64,000 nt of DNA from Bacteriovorax sp. PP10 (GCF_035013165.1 NZ_JAYGJQ010000002.1:1240001-1304000); one strand, 5' to 3'; counted from the stretch's first letter, positions 9,971-19,742 are shown. Numbers and translations: made by a program. Notes: generated by a model not told the origin, from the letters alone.

Positions 9971-11566
9971 ATGAGAAACGAAAACCGTAAAATTTCGCGT
10001 GCCCTGATCAGTGTGACTGACAAGACTAACTTGACGATGTTAGTAGAAACTCTTCATAAAAATAATGTTGAGATCATTTCAACAGGTGGAACGAAAAAGT
10101 TTATTGAAGACCTGGGGATTCCTGTAACATCGATTGAAAAAGTGACAGGCAATCCTGAAGCTTTCGGCGGGAGAATGAAATCTATTTCTTTCCCTGTAAC
10201 CAGCGGACTTTTATTTCGTCGTTACCATGAAACAGATATTGTAGAGGCCCGTGAATTAAATATTGAGCCAATTGATTTAGTTGTTTGTAATCTTTATCCC
10301 TTTGAGAAGTACGCAGGAACAAATGCTACAGAAGAAGTGCTGATTGAGAATATTGATATCGGAGGCCCTTTGATGTTGCGTGCGAGCGCTAAAAACTATG
10401 AGTCGGTTGCTGTGTTATCAGACGTGAGTGACTATGATTCGTTTTTAACAGGATTCACTGGGACAACGTCTTTTGAAACAAGAAGATCTCTGGCCGTTAG
10501 GACATTTAATCGTGTTGCTCAATATGACCTGATGATCGCGGATGAATTGTCTGCAAGATTTGAAGAGAAGAAAGCTCCAGAAGAAAAATCATGGCTTTCG
10601 ATTGTTGCGAAAGAAACTCTTCGTTATGGGGAGAATCCTCATCAGACAGCGAATATTTTTAAATTAAAAAATACTCAGACTTCTATCAATTTAGTTGATG
10701 CTGAAGTTCTGCAAGGAAAAGAGCTTTCTTATAATAACTGGGTTGATGCAGATGCAGCTTGGCGAGTGATGAGTGACATTGCTCATGTCTCAAGTGGCAA
10801 AGCGGTGACTGCTGTTATTAAGCATGCCAACCCATGTGGACTTGCGGTTTCCTCAAATCTTTTTTCTTCGCTAGAAGAAGCCTGGAACGGGGACAGTGTC
10901 AGCAGCTTCGGTGGGATTATTTCATTTTCACAAACAGTGGATGATCAATGCGCTAAGTTTTTATGTGAGAAATTTATCGAAGTGGTTATCGCTCCTGATT
11001 ACTCAGCAGAAGCATTAAAGTTTTTTGCTAAGAAGAAAAATGTCAGACTCCTTAAAATTGCCAATCGTCCTAAAGAAGAATCAGAGTTTATTGTAAAAAG
11101 TATTTCTGGTGGTCTTCTAATGCAAAATGAAGATGAGAGTTTTGGAAAATCAGAAGAGCTTAAGCTTGTAACAAAAAAAGAGATGCCTTTTGAAACACTT
11201 GAGTTGGTTGATTTTGGGATTCTTGCTTGTAAACATTTAAAGAGCAATGGGATTGCTCTGGTTTGTAAGACTCTAGATGGGAATTTTACAATGGCCGGGA
11301 CGGGGATGGGGCAGCCGAATAGATTGGACTCGCTTCGTTTATTGGCAAAGGTTCGTGCTGAGAATAAAGGGTTGTCGATGGACAATATGCTGCTTGTTTC
11401 AGATGCATTTTTTCCATTTGCTGATTCGGTTGAGGTTTGTCATGAGGTTGGGATCAAATCGATTATTCAACCGGGTGGAAGCATCCGTGATGATGAAGTG
11501 ATTGCAGCTTGTGATAAGTTTGGGATTGCGATGATGACGACTGGGAAAAGGCACTTCAGGCATTAA
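9971..11566 (+). CDS. purH: Bifunctional AICAR transformylase / IMP cyclohydrolase
   Basis: Last two steps to IMP. The N-terminal MGS-like cyclohydrolase domain covers about residues 1-150, starting with ALISVTDKTNL and including STGGTKKFIEDLGI and VCNLYPFEKY. The larger transformylase domain follows, with RYGENPHQTA near 215, VIKHANPCGLAVS near 275 and the invariant C-terminus TTGKRHFRH. Length 531 aa is normal. A GAGG Shine-Dalgarno precedes the ATG, 12 bases after the purQ stop. Confidence 0.97.
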   Translation: MRNENRKISRALISVTDKTNLTMLVETLHKNNVEIISTGGTKKFIEDLGIPVTSIEKVTGNPEAFGGRMKSISFPVTSGLLFRRYHETDIVEARELNIEPIDLVVCNLYPFEKYAGTNATEEVLIENIDIGGPLMLRASAKNYESVAVLSDVSDYDSFLTGFTGTTSFETRRSLAVRTFNRVAQYDLMIADELSARFEEKKAPEEKSWLSIVAKETLRYGENPHQTANIFKLKNTQTSINLVDAEVLQGKELSYNNWVDADAAWRVMSDIAHVSSGKAVTAVIKHANPCGLAVSSNLFSSLEEAWNGDSVSSFGGIISFSQTVDDQCAKFLCEKFIEVVIAPDYSAEALKFFAKKKNVRLLKIANRPKEESEFIVKSISGGLLMQNEDESFGKSEELKLVTKKEMPFETLELVDFGILACKHLKSNGIALVCKTLDGNFTMAGTGMGQPNRLDSLRLLAKVRAENKGLSMDNMLLVSDAFFPFADSVEVCHEVGIKSIIQPGGSIRDDEVIAACDKFGIAMMTTGKRHFRH

Positions 11567-11578
11567 AAAGGAAAAATT

Positions 11579-12568
11579 ATGGGAATGAATTACAAAGATA
11601 GTGGTGTTGATATAGAAAAAGGTGATTTGTTCGTAGAGCGAATCTCGAAAATGGTAAAATCAACTTATAATCAACAAGTCGTCTCAGGTGTAGGAGGCTT
11701 CTGCGCCCTTTATGCTCTTGATGAAGACAGATACCTTGCTTCTTCAACAGATGGAGTAGGAACAAAAATAAAACTCGCTATCGACCTGGGTGTGAACGAT
11801 ACAATCGGAATTGATCTGGTTGCTATGTGTGTGAACGATTTAATTTGCTCAGGGGCCCGTCCATTATTTTTCTTAGATTACTTTGCTTCAAGTAAACTTG
11901 AATTAGATGTAAGCGAATCAGTCTTAAAAGGAATCGTTGATGGTTGCTTGCAATCAAGTATGGCCTTAATCGGTGGAGAAACGGCAGAAATGCCAGGTAT
12001 GTATCAAGTTGGGGATTACGATCTTGCTGGCTTCAGTGTTGGTGAAGTGAGTAAGAAAGATTTGATTGATGGAAAGAAGCTGGTCGCAGGGGATGCTTTA
12101 ATCGGAATCGCAAGTTCAGGTTTCCATTCAAATGGTTTTTCTCTAGTAAGAAAAATTTTAGATGTTAAAAGCTGTGATCTCGATTTAAAAAGGGCCTGTC
12201 TGACTCCTACAACAATCTATGTGAAGACAGTACTCTCGTTATTAAAAACTCATAGAGATTCAGTTAAAGGATTGGCCAATATCACAGGATCTGGATTTTT
12301 AAACATTCCAAGAATTAACGACACTTTCGATTACCATGTAACAGCTGCACCAGCTCTTCCAAACTTCATGAAAGAAGTATGTGATCTAAGTGGTCTTGAT
12401 ACTGCTGAACTTCATCGTACATTCAATATGGGAGTGGGCATGGTGGTCGCCACTGATAAACCAGAGTTGATTATTGCTGAGCTTGAACGCCTGGGAGAAA
12501 AAGCATTCTTACTTGGTCATGTTACAAATGGATCAGGGAAAATTTTCTTGGATAAAACTGAACTTTAG
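11579..12568 (+). CDS. purM: Phosphoribosylformylglycinamidine cyclo-ligase
   Basis: AIR synthetase, closing the imidazole ring of FGAM. Motifs are MNYKDSGVDIEKGD at the start, SSTDGVGTKIKLA, GIDLVAMCVNDLICSGARPLFFLDY, LIGGETAEMPGMY and IASSGFHSNGFSLVRK. Length 329 aa is slightly short for the family (about 345), with the C-terminal nucleotide domain still present. It is the last gene of the purF cluster; its TAG stop overlaps, on the other strand, the stop of the DUF805-like gene, leaving no room for a terminator. Confidence 0.96.
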   Translation: MGMNYKDSGVDIEKGDLFVERISKMVKSTYNQQVVSGVGGFCALYALDEDRYLASSTDGVGTKIKLAIDLGVNDTIGIDLVAMCVNDLICSGARPLFFLDYFASSKLELDVSESVLKGIVDGCLQSSMALIGGETAEMPGMYQVGDYDLAGFSVGEVSKKDLIDGKKLVAGDALIGIASSGFHSNGFSLVRKILDVKSCDLDLKRACLTPTTIYVKTVLSLLKTHRDSVKGLANITGSGFLNIPRINDTFDYHVTAAPALPNFMKEVCDLSGLDTAELHRTFNMGVGMVVATDKPELIIAELERLGEKAFLLGHVTNGSGKIFLDKTEL

Positions 12569-13158
12569 GGTTTTTTAGTATGTTCATCTCGTGCCTTGAT
12601 GTAGTCGGCACGAGAGATCTTTCCACTTTCAAAAAGTTTTTGATTCAATTGTAAAAACTTCTCATTGCGAGCGTCTTTTAAATCATCCGCTTTAATATTC
12701 TGAATATTCTTTTTGTTAGCATAATAAAATGCCGGAATCATCGAGAGACCTAACGTTGTAAAAAAATCGACGTAAGGCAGAGTGAAGATCACAGCGATCA
12801 AAAACATCTCTGTCGAAGTGAGTTCACGATCAACAATATCTTTCATTCTTTTGATATCAATCATACGAAAAGGAATGATGAAGAGGTACTTAATCACGAT
12901 GATAATCATCGTTTCTTTTGGTGCCTGATCTAATGCCTTAAAGGCGTAAGCAAAATGCGGAGCTTCTCTTAATTGTTCAATAAGGTATTTATAATCAGGA
13001 TTCGCTTTCATCTTATAAAAAGATTCAACAATCTGTGGGTAGTATAGGAAGCGAAATCCAACAAGATTGATAAGTAGGTTTTGGGTAATGTAAGCGGCCC
13101 GGCTCAATCTTCCTTGGAGAGAAAAGATATTATTGTTGTATGGAACCGCTTTATTCAT
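12565..13158 (-). CDS. DUF805-like small membrane protein with SHOCT-like tail
   Basis: Unknown function. The segment FSLQGRLSRAAYITQNLLIN at about residues 12-31 resembles the FxGRxxRxxYW start of DUF805 inner-membrane proteins. Hydrophobic segments follow at about 85-105 and 125-150. The C-terminus (LFESGKISRADYIKARDEH) looks like a short SHOCT-type helical motif. I chose the ATG at 13158 (197 aa), one base past the purB stop and with an AGAG upstream; a TTG at 13188 is in frame. Likely cotranscribed with purB; no purine role can be read from the sequence. Confidence 0.72.
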   Translation of the reverse strand: MNKAVPYNNNIFSLQGRLSRAAYITQNLLINLVGFRFLYYPQIVESFYKMKANPDYKYLIEQLREAPHFAYAFKALDQAPKETMIIIVIKYLFIIPFRMIDIKRMKDIVDRELTSTEMFLIAVIFTLPYVDFFTTLGLSMIPAFYYANKKNIQNIKADDLKDARNEKFLQLNQKLFESGKISRADYIKARDEHTKKP

Positions 13159-13159
13159 T

Positions 13160-14464
13160 TTATAAAACTCTGTTGAAGACGTGATCAACGGACTTCAGAT
13201 AAATGTTTCTTAATCCTTCTGGGGTTACTTCCGGAAGTTTTACATCAATTTTTCTGCTTTTAAGTTCGTTTTGAATGAACTCACGGTATTTAAGTGGATT
13301 AGATTTTGCTTCCACGTCAAACGATGCGGCCTGAACCACTGTGTATAAATCTTCTCTTGTAAGCGACTCGCAGTTCTTAATTAAGAAGTGCAGGTAGAAA
13401 CTTGATAAGTAGTGAGTGTGAGCTAGAACTTTACCTTCTATAACTTTCTCATCGATATCAAGCAGGTTGAGAGTAGTTGTAAAACGATCAAGAGCGTACG
13501 TTAAAATTCCAAAGTGATCTGGAAGATAAAGTCTTTCTGCACTTGAGTGGCTGATATCTCTTTCATGCCATAGGATTGCATTTTCGAGGGCCATCGTTAA
13601 ATGTGAGCGAAGAAAGCGCGATAGACCAGTAAGGTTTTCGCTGGCAATCGGATTTTTCTTATGGGGCATTGTGCTTGAGCCTTTTTGACCAGCTCTAAAA
13701 CCTTCAGCAACTTCTCTCACATCTGAGTGGTGAAGATGACGGATTTCAACAGCAAGCCTTTCAATAGCGTTAGCAACAAGTGAAGTGATAGAGATCATTT
13801 TTGCGATTCTATCTCTTGGGATAATTTGAGTTGAAACGTCTTCAACTTTTACACCCAATTTTTTAGCTACACTTTCTTCAATGTCTGGAGTCAGGATCGT
13901 ATAGTTACCAACAGCTCCTGAGAGCTGAATAGTTAATTCATTGTCGTAGAATTCCTGAAGTTCTGATCTTCTGCGTTTGAATTCAGCATAGTGACCAAGA
14001 AGCTTTTGTCCAAAACTCATCGGCTCAGCGTACATTCCGTGAGAGCGACCTAGGGTCATAAGCATCTTCGTTTCGATAGCACGTGCTTTGAGAGCTTCTA
14101 AGAAAGCGTCGTATGACTTCATCACGACATCTAAAGAAGATTTAATTTGAAGGGTAAGAGCACTATCAATAACGTCTGAACTCGTCACACCGTAGTGGAA
14201 GTACTTTCCAATATCAGCAGGAAGTTGTTCAGTGATTGAAGTGCAGAATGCGATGACGTCGTGTCTGGTTGTTAACTCGATTTCATCAATTCTATCAGTG
14301 TGGATTTTTGCCGTGTTCTGGATTGTTTCGGCGATCCCTGATGGGATCATCTTTTTTTCTTCCAGAGCACGCAGCAGTTCAAGCTCGATTCGAAGGAAAG
14401 TTTTAAACTTGTTTTCATCACTCCATATTGGTGTAATGGCCTTTGCTTCGTAACGAGGGATCAT
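13160..14464 (-). CDS. purB: Adenylosuccinate lyase
   Basis: Cleaves SAICAR to AICAR and adenylosuccinate to AMP. Starts MIPRYEAKAITPIWSDENKF, as in bacterial PurB. The family shows in TTRHDVIAFCTSI near residue 65, HYGVTSSDVIDSA near 88-100 (catalytic His region), and the superfamily signature GSSTMPHKKNPIASENLTG near residues 262-280 containing the catalytic Ser loop. Length 434 aa is normal. It is transcribed towards the purM end of the purF cluster, so all IMP genes lie together although on two strands. Confidence 0.97.
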   Translation of the reverse strand: MIPRYEAKAITPIWSDENKFKTFLRIELELLRALEEKKMIPSGIAETIQNTAKIHTDRIDEIELTTRHDVIAFCTSITEQLPADIGKYFHYGVTSSDVIDSALTLQIKSSLDVVMKSYDAFLEALKARAIETKMLMTLGRSHGMYAEPMSFGQKLLGHYAEFKRRRSELQEFYDNELTIQLSGAVGNYTILTPDIEESVAKKLGVKVEDVSTQIIPRDRIAKMISITSLVANAIERLAVEIRHLHHSDVREVAEGFRAGQKGSSTMPHKKNPIASENLTGLSRFLRSHLTMALENAILWHERDISHSSAERLYLPDHFGILTYALDRFTTTLNLLDIDEKVIEGKVLAHTHYLSSFYLHFLIKNCESLTREDLYTVVQAASFDVEAKSNPLKYREFIQNELKSRKIDVKLPEVTPEGLRNIYLKSVDHVFNRVL

Positions 14465-14478
14465 ATTTCATCCTTAGT

Positions 14479-15135
14479 TTATAGGTAGAAACTCAAGTCA
14501 ATTCCCATAGTCAAAAAGCCCAGGGTTAAAGAGCGCTGTGAGTTTGTTTCCGTGTCATTCTCTTGAGCTCTTTTTACCACAGCAAGGTTGTAATTGAAAT
14601 GAGCACCGGCACTAAAATAGTCGTTGAATCTCTTATAAACAGAAAATTTTGCAAGCAGACCAGGCCCTGAAAAAGATTTTCCAGAAAAGTCTTCTTTGTA
14701 GCTGTTGTAAGTGATGTTGGCGGCCATTAGTTCATAGATATCGTTAAATGGAAGCAGAGTTTGTGCGTAGCGAGTTTCTCTTCCGATACCTACACCGATC
14801 GTTGTGAGAGAGTTTTTTTGCTCTTCTAATTGCTCATCTGTAGCACCTGTGGCCGTTTGATTATTGGCAGAAAACTTTTTGAATAATCCCTTATTCATGG
14901 CAAAATTTGTATCGATCCAGTAATTTTCCATTTTCTTTCCGTATGAAAATGTAAAATTGCTCATGTCGGCCGATTTTGTCAGGCTTGGGTTCACACCCAT
15001 CATGAAAGAAAAGCGGTTTTCGTGAGTAGGGTTGAAAGTGCTGTCAGAATTTAAAATTAATTCAGCAGAGTTTGCAGAGGCCATACTCGCAGTAAATAAA
15101 ACTGGAAGAATCATTTTTTTTGTTAATTTTTTCAT
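14479..15135 (-). CDS. Putative outer-membrane beta-barrel protein
   Basis: No family recognised. The ATG at 15135 (218 aa) has an AAGGG upstream and starts a clear Sec signal peptide (MKKLTKKMILPVLFTASMASA), so the longer upstream reading is not used. The mature part alternates polar and hydrophobic residues with many aromatic positions (FSFMMGVNPSL, FTFSYGKKM, YWIDTNFAMNKG) and ends in LGFLTMGIDLSFYL, a typical barrel C-terminal strand. It starts one base after the stop of the TolC-like gene, so they form one unit and probably act together in the outer membrane. Confidence 0.7.
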   Translation of the reverse strand: MKKLTKKMILPVLFTASMASANSAELILNSDSTFNPTHENRFSFMMGVNPSLTKSADMSNFTFSYGKKMENYWIDTNFAMNKGLFKKFSANNQTATGATDEQLEEQKNSLTTIGVGIGRETRYAQTLLPFNDIYELMAANITYNSYKEDFSGKSFSGPGLLAKFSVYKRFNDYFSAGAHFNYNLAVVKRAQENDTETNSQRSLTLGFLTMGIDLSFYL

Positions 15136-15136
15136 C

Positions 15137-16876
15137 TTATTTACCCTTTGCCCTTTTTGCCAGTAACTCGAAATTCTCACCTGGGAAATCTTCAATTCCT
15201 GCCAGGCGGGCAAGAGTTAATTTTTCTCTTAAATGCTGAAGTTTGATTTGTTCGTAGAAGATTTTAGTCGTCGTTAAATCATCCAGTGCCATTGAGAAAT
15301 CATAGAATTTTGTTCTTCCACCAAGGTAGTTGTCTAAAATTGTATCAAACGTTTTTTGTAAGCTTGGAAGTCTTGCTTCTAAGATCACTAATTGGTTTTG
15401 AAGAGATAAAATCGTCTTATAAGTCTGTCTGATGTTTGATTGAGTGTAGTGAGTGTTTTTCTCAAATTCCTTCATCGCAATTTCTTTCGTGATTCTGCTG
15501 GTTGCCAGGCGGTTTGAGTTTAAGAAACCATCTTGACCAGTTAAGCTCCACGTTGTGTTGATAGAGGCCACGAGTTCAACATTTCCTCCACCTGAATAAG
15601 TTTCATAGCGAGTTGTGTTTGTTCCAGGTCCAAAGCGGTGGTTGTAAGCACCAAGATTGATCGAGAACTTTGGAAGAGGCATGTTGTCTTTAAGAGCAAC
15701 ATCATAATCTCTTTCAGCATTATCAATGATCACTTTGTTCGTTAAAAGAGTTGGATTGTTTTTTTCAGCAATGGCCACCACTTCATCTAAAGTGATTTTT
15801 AGACGGCGGTAATCAAGAGCTTCATTAATGACGTATTTTGTTCCAACCGCATCGGCAATTTGGAAAGCGACACCTTCATCAGCTTGATCCGCAACGATTT
15901 TAGCATCGTGGTAATCGTTTTGAGATTTTAAGTATTCACTGCGTGCCTGGTAATAATCTTGTTTCGAAGTTTTTCCTACCGTGATTTTCTCTTTGCTTAA
16001 GCGATAAACAAAAGAAGTCTGGCGCAATTCTTCCTGGCGGATTTTTTCGATATTTTTAGAAGACATTAGAGCGAAAAAACTATTGATCAAATCGAGTTTT
16101 AATTCACGTTTTGATTCATTGAAAATTTGAGTGTTTCTTTCATAAACTGATTTTTTATTCAGATAAAGAGCGTAGTCTTTACCCCAGTTAAATACAGTGT
16201 AATCTCCCAGCGATAATCCTAAAACTCCGCTTGGTGAAGTTGAGTTAGGAACCAGTGGTGGGCGAGAGCTGCTATGAAGATTAGAAATCTTTTGGTTGTC
16301 TGTATTAAGAGTCACTTTTAATTCTGGAAGCCAGAAAGCACTTTTAGCACCTGAAAAAGAGATCTCATTTAATTCTTGTCTTTGACCGCGGATATTTTGG
16401 TCGTAGTTTTTTCTTAGACCTTGCTCGATCACATCATTGAGCTGCAGGTTTTTGTAAATATCGTTGAGTTTGTATTTGTTAGCGTCTTGCTGAACGTACA
16501 TTTCAGTTTCTGTCGTTTGCTTTTGCGAGCGAACTTTTTCAACTTTTTTTGGATTTTTTGGTTTTAGTAATTCTTCTTCGGGAATCACACCAGTTCTTTG
16601 CTGAAGAGTAGAACCTGCAGGTGCAGGAGTGCTCACTGGCTCAAGGTTCTCAACATCTTCCGTCATCTCATCCACTTTTTTTGAAGGGATTGATTCAGTT
16701 TGAGGCATAGGTGCCTCGCCTGCAGGAAGTGTCTGAGGCCCATCGCTTAATTCTTCGTTTGATGTTGATGACGAAGAGTCCAGAGTTTCAATTGTGTCAT
16801 CGTTATCTTGAGACAATAAAACTTTTGGAGTTAAAAGAGATAATACGGCCAGGGACAAAAAGAGATTTTTGGTCAT
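15137..16876 (-). CDS. TolC-like outer-membrane efflux protein
   Basis: Outer-membrane efflux (OEP/TolC) family, 579 aa. A signal peptide (residues 1-22, ending in LLSQ) is followed by about 110 residues rich in Asp, Glu, Ser, Pro and Thr that do not look like OEP. The TolC-type repeats begin near LNDVIEQGLRKNYDQNIRG (about 145-165) and run to the end, with long amphipathic helices such as ELKLDLINSFFALMSSKNIEKI. It is the first gene of a two-gene unit with a putative barrel protein; no inner-membrane pump or adaptor is nearby, so the substrate is unknown. The acidic N-terminal extension is unusual. Confidence 0.85.
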   Translation of the reverse strand: MTKNLFLSLAVLSLLTPKVLLSQDNDDTIETLDSSSSTSNEELSDGPQTLPAGEAPMPQTESIPSKKVDEMTEDVENLEPVSTPAPAGSTLQQRTGVIPEEELLKPKNPKKVEKVRSQKQTTETEMYVQQDANKYKLNDIYKNLQLNDVIEQGLRKNYDQNIRGQRQELNEISFSGAKSAFWLPELKVTLNTDNQKISNLHSSSRPPLVPNSTSPSGVLGLSLGDYTVFNWGKDYALYLNKKSVYERNTQIFNESKRELKLDLINSFFALMSSKNIEKIRQEELRQTSFVYRLSKEKITVGKTSKQDYYQARSEYLKSQNDYHDAKIVADQADEGVAFQIADAVGTKYVINEALDYRRLKITLDEVVAIAEKNNPTLLTNKVIIDNAERDYDVALKDNMPLPKFSINLGAYNHRFGPGTNTTRYETYSGGGNVELVASINTTWSLTGQDGFLNSNRLATSRITKEIAMKEFEKNTHYTQSNIRQTYKTILSLQNQLVILEARLPSLQKTFDTILDNYLGGRTKFYDFSMALDDLTTTKIFYEQIKLQHLREKLTLARLAGIEDFPGENFELLAKRAKGK

Positions 16877-16956
16877 GTTTGTTCTCTATTTATTCTAAAA
16901 GTAACAGTTAAATGTTTAGAATAGGATAGAGGGGGCGATATGCATTGAAAAGTATT

Positions 16957-17307
16957 TTATAGCGTTACGCCGGGGCAGCCCTTTCGTACGATATTTTCTT
17001 CCTGGAATTGAATTTGAGTCAGAATCAGAGTCAGTTCATGTTCTAAATGGCCGAGATTCACTTCTAGTTTTTTCTTTACCGTAACTTTGTTCTCAGGTGT
17101 TACACTTTGTAAGTGTTTATTTCTCTCGATCATGGCCAGTATGCGTTGTTTATTGGCAATTTTCTCTTTTCTGGTCTCTGTGAGGATGTCACAGCGGCGG
17201 CTGATGCTTGGATCAGTAATGACGGTGCGCTTATAATCTTCGGCATGCGACAATGAGCGGTATCCGATAAAAATAATCAGGAATAGAATTGAAATTCTTT
17301 GGGCCAT
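16957..17307 (-). CDS. Small secreted protein of unknown function
   Basis: 116 aa with a Sec signal peptide (residues 1-22, SLSHAED cleavage region). The mature part has two cysteines (in SRRCDILTE and RKGCPGVTL) that could form a disulfide, separated by a charged helical stretch likely to be a coiled coil. An AGGAG Shine-Dalgarno stands ten bases before the ATG. The gene is divergent from kdsB. I recognise no family. Confidence 0.7.
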   Translation of the reverse strand: MAQRISILFLIIFIGYRSLSHAEDYKRTVITDPSISRRCDILTETRKEKIANKQRILAMIERNKHLQSVTPENKVTVKKKLEVNLGHLEHELTLILTQIQFQEENIVRKGCPGVTL

Positions 17308-17366
17308 AAGGCGTGCGCTCCTCTATAATCTTAAGCTTATTATATCTATTTTTGGAGACCTTTAAA

Positions 17367-18140
17367 GTGAGTAAAAAAAGTGTCCTCATTTTAATTCCCG
17401 CGCGTTTTGCTTCAACTCGTTTTCCTGGTAAGCCACTGACTTTAATCGCCGGCAAAACCATGATCGCCAGAGTTTTGGAGAATTGCCAAACTGCCTCTCA
17501 TCCCAACATTGAATTCGATTCATACGTAGTCACTGACAGTGATGAAGTAGAAGCGCATATCAAGTCGTTCTCACAAAATGTTGTGAGAGTGGATGACGAT
17601 GTTATTTCTGGAACGCTGAGAATTGAATTAGCTTACAATCGTTTTTTCAAAGCAAAAAATTACGACCTTGTGATTAACGTTCAAGGTGATGAACCACTTC
17701 TGGAAGGAAGTGACCTCGTACGCCTTGCTGAGTTTCATTTGAGTAAACCATTTGAGATTTCTACATTAGTAAAAAAGCAAATGGGATTTGATAGTTTTTT
17801 TCACGATGTGAATAAAGTTAAAGTAGCGATGAGTGAAACAACTGGAAAAGCATTTTATTTTTCTCGAGCAAGTATTCCCTTTAAACGCGATAGTGGAATT
17901 GATCCAGTCGGTGATTACTGGTTCCTGCATATCGGTGTTTATTCATATAAACCATCTGCCTTAAGTGATTTTGCGAAGGCCCCCGTTTCAAGATTAGAAG
18001 ATCTGGAAAAACTAGAACAACTAAGAGCATTGGAAATGGGCATGACAATTGGAGCTCTTGAAACAAAGAGCACTGTAATGGGTGTAGACCATCCTGAAGA
18101 TGTTAAAAAAGTAGAAGAGGTGTTAAATGGCAGAAAATAA
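17367..18140 (+). CDS. kdsB: CMP-KDO synthetase
   Basis: Activates KDO with CTP for lipid A inner-core assembly. The N-terminus VLILIPARFASTRFPGKPL is the KdsB nucleotide-binding loop, and VINVQGDEPLL near residues 95-105 holds the metal-binding Asp region. Start is the GTG at 17367 (257 aa), with GGAG nine bases upstream. The family SGTDR motif reads SGTLR here, a small departure. Its 3' end overlaps pyrG by 14 bp, so CTP synthase and the CTP-using enzyme are translationally linked. Confidence 0.94.
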   Translation: MSKKSVLILIPARFASTRFPGKPLTLIAGKTMIARVLENCQTASHPNIEFDSYVVTDSDEVEAHIKSFSQNVVRVDDDVISGTLRIELAYNRFFKAKNYDLVINVQGDEPLLEGSDLVRLAEFHLSKPFEISTLVKKQMGFDSFFHDVNKVKVAMSETTGKAFYFSRASIPFKRDSGIDPVGDYWFLHIGVYSYKPSALSDFAKAPVSRLEDLEKLEQLRALEMGMTIGALETKSTVMGVDHPEDVKKVEEVLNGRK

Positions 18141-19740
18141 GAAACATAAAAAGTACATTTTCATTACTGGTGGAGTAGCAAGCTCACTTGGGAAAGGATT
18201 AGCAGCTGCGAGTATTGCAGGTCTTTTAGAGAGACGTGGAATAAATGTATCGATGTTAAAAATGGATCCATACATCAACGTTGATCCAGGAACAATGAGT
18301 CCAACTCAGCACGGAGAAGTTTTTGTTACCGATGACGGTGCTGAAACAGATCTGGATCTTGGTCACTATGAAAGATTCACTTCATTAACACTTAAGCGTG
18401 ACAGTAACTTTACAACTGGTCAGGTTTATTTAAAAGTTATTGAAAATGAAAGAGCGGGAACATACCTTGGAAAAACTGTTCAGGTTGTTCCGCATATCAC
18501 GAATGAAATTAAAAGAAGAATTCATGTGGCCTCAGAAAACTGTGACATCTTAATCGGTGAGATCGGTGGAACTGTAGGGGATATTGAATCGCTTCCATTT
18601 ATTGAATCAATCAGACAATTATCTCACGATGAGGGAGCGGATAACGTTCTCTTCATTCACCTTGTTCTTCTTCCTTATATCGCAGCAGCAGGCGAGCTTA
18701 AATCAAAGCCAGCTCAGCATTCGGTTAAAGAATTAATGTCTCAAGGTTTATCTCCACACATCATCATTTGTAGATCTGATCGTGAAGTGGATGAAGACAC
18801 TCTAGATAAGATTTCTCGTTTTTGTAACGTGGGAAGAAAAAATGTATTCCAGTCAATCGACATGGATTCAATTTATAAAGTTCCACTTGAATTCCACAAG
18901 CAAGGTCTTGATGAGAGAATCAGTGAGCTTCTTGGAATTTGGGCACCAGCTGCAAAAATTGAAGACCTGGAAAAAGTTGTTTATAATTTCGGTCACCCTC
19001 TAAGAGAAGTGAAGATCGGGATCGTTGGTAAATACACTGACCTGGTAGAGTCTTATAAGTCATTAGACGAAGCTCTTAATCACGGTGCGATTGCATGTCA
19101 GTTAAAATTCAAACCCGTTTATATCGACTCTGAACAATTAGAAAAAGGATCAAACCTGGATGAATTGTTTGCAGGAGTTCAAGGGATTTTAGTTCCAGGT
19201 GGATTTGGAAGCCGTGGAACAGAAGGAAAAATTAAAGCGATTGAATATGCACGTACGAAGAAGATTCCATTTTTTGGAATTTGTCTGGGGTTACAGCTTG
19301 CAGTTATTGAATACGCTCGTCACGTGGCCGGTATTACAGATGCAACATCAGAAGAATTCCAAAGTGGTGGAGCTCATTTGATTCACTATATGGAAGGACA
19401 AAGTGAGAAGGGAACAAAAGGCGGAAGCATGCGATTAGGTTCGTATGACTGTCATCTAGAGCCGAAATCTTTGGCAATGAAAGTTTATCAGAATGAAACT
19501 ATTCAGGAACGTCACCGTCACCGTCTTGAAGTTAATAATATGTACATGGATAAAATTACGGCAGCAGGAATGGTTGTATCAGGGTTTAACCGTGAACTTA
19601 ATTTAGTTGAAGTGGTAGAGTTAAAAGACCACCCGTTCTTCATTGCTTGCCAATACCATCCAGAATTTAAATCAAAACCATTTTCTCCTCATCCGCTTTT
19701 CAAAGCGTTTATTGAAGAATCAGACAAAAATAGGAAGTAA
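18127..19740 (+). CDS. pyrG: CTP synthase
   Basis: Amidates UTP to CTP. The N-terminal synthetase domain starts KYIFITGGVASSLGKGLAAA (P-loop) and contains KMDPYINVDPGTMSPTQHGEVFV. The C-terminal class I glutaminase domain has GILVPGGFGSRG and the nucleophile Cys386 in FFGICLGLQLAVIEYAR, with the His/Glu pair in QYHPEFKSKP. Length 537 aa is standard. Placement between kdsB and kdsA matches the need for CTP in CMP-KDO formation. Confidence 0.98.
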   Translation: MAENKKHKKYIFITGGVASSLGKGLAAASIAGLLERRGINVSMLKMDPYINVDPGTMSPTQHGEVFVTDDGAETDLDLGHYERFTSLTLKRDSNFTTGQVYLKVIENERAGTYLGKTVQVVPHITNEIKRRIHVASENCDILIGEIGGTVGDIESLPFIESIRQLSHDEGADNVLFIHLVLLPYIAAAGELKSKPAQHSVKELMSQGLSPHIIICRSDREVDEDTLDKISRFCNVGRKNVFQSIDMDSIYKVPLEFHKQGLDERISELLGIWAPAAKIEDLEKVVYNFGHPLREVKIGIVGKYTDLVESYKSLDEALNHGAIACQLKFKPVYIDSEQLEKGSNLDELFAGVQGILVPGGFGSRGTEGKIKAIEYARTKKIPFFGICLGLQLAVIEYARHVAGITDATSEEFQSGGAHLIHYMEGQSEKGTKGGSMRLGSYDCHLEPKSLAMKVYQNETIQERHRHRLEVNNMYMDKITAAGMVVSGFNRELNLVEVVELKDHPFFIACQYHPEFKSKPFSPHPLFKAFIEESDKNRK

Positions 19741-19742
19741 CT

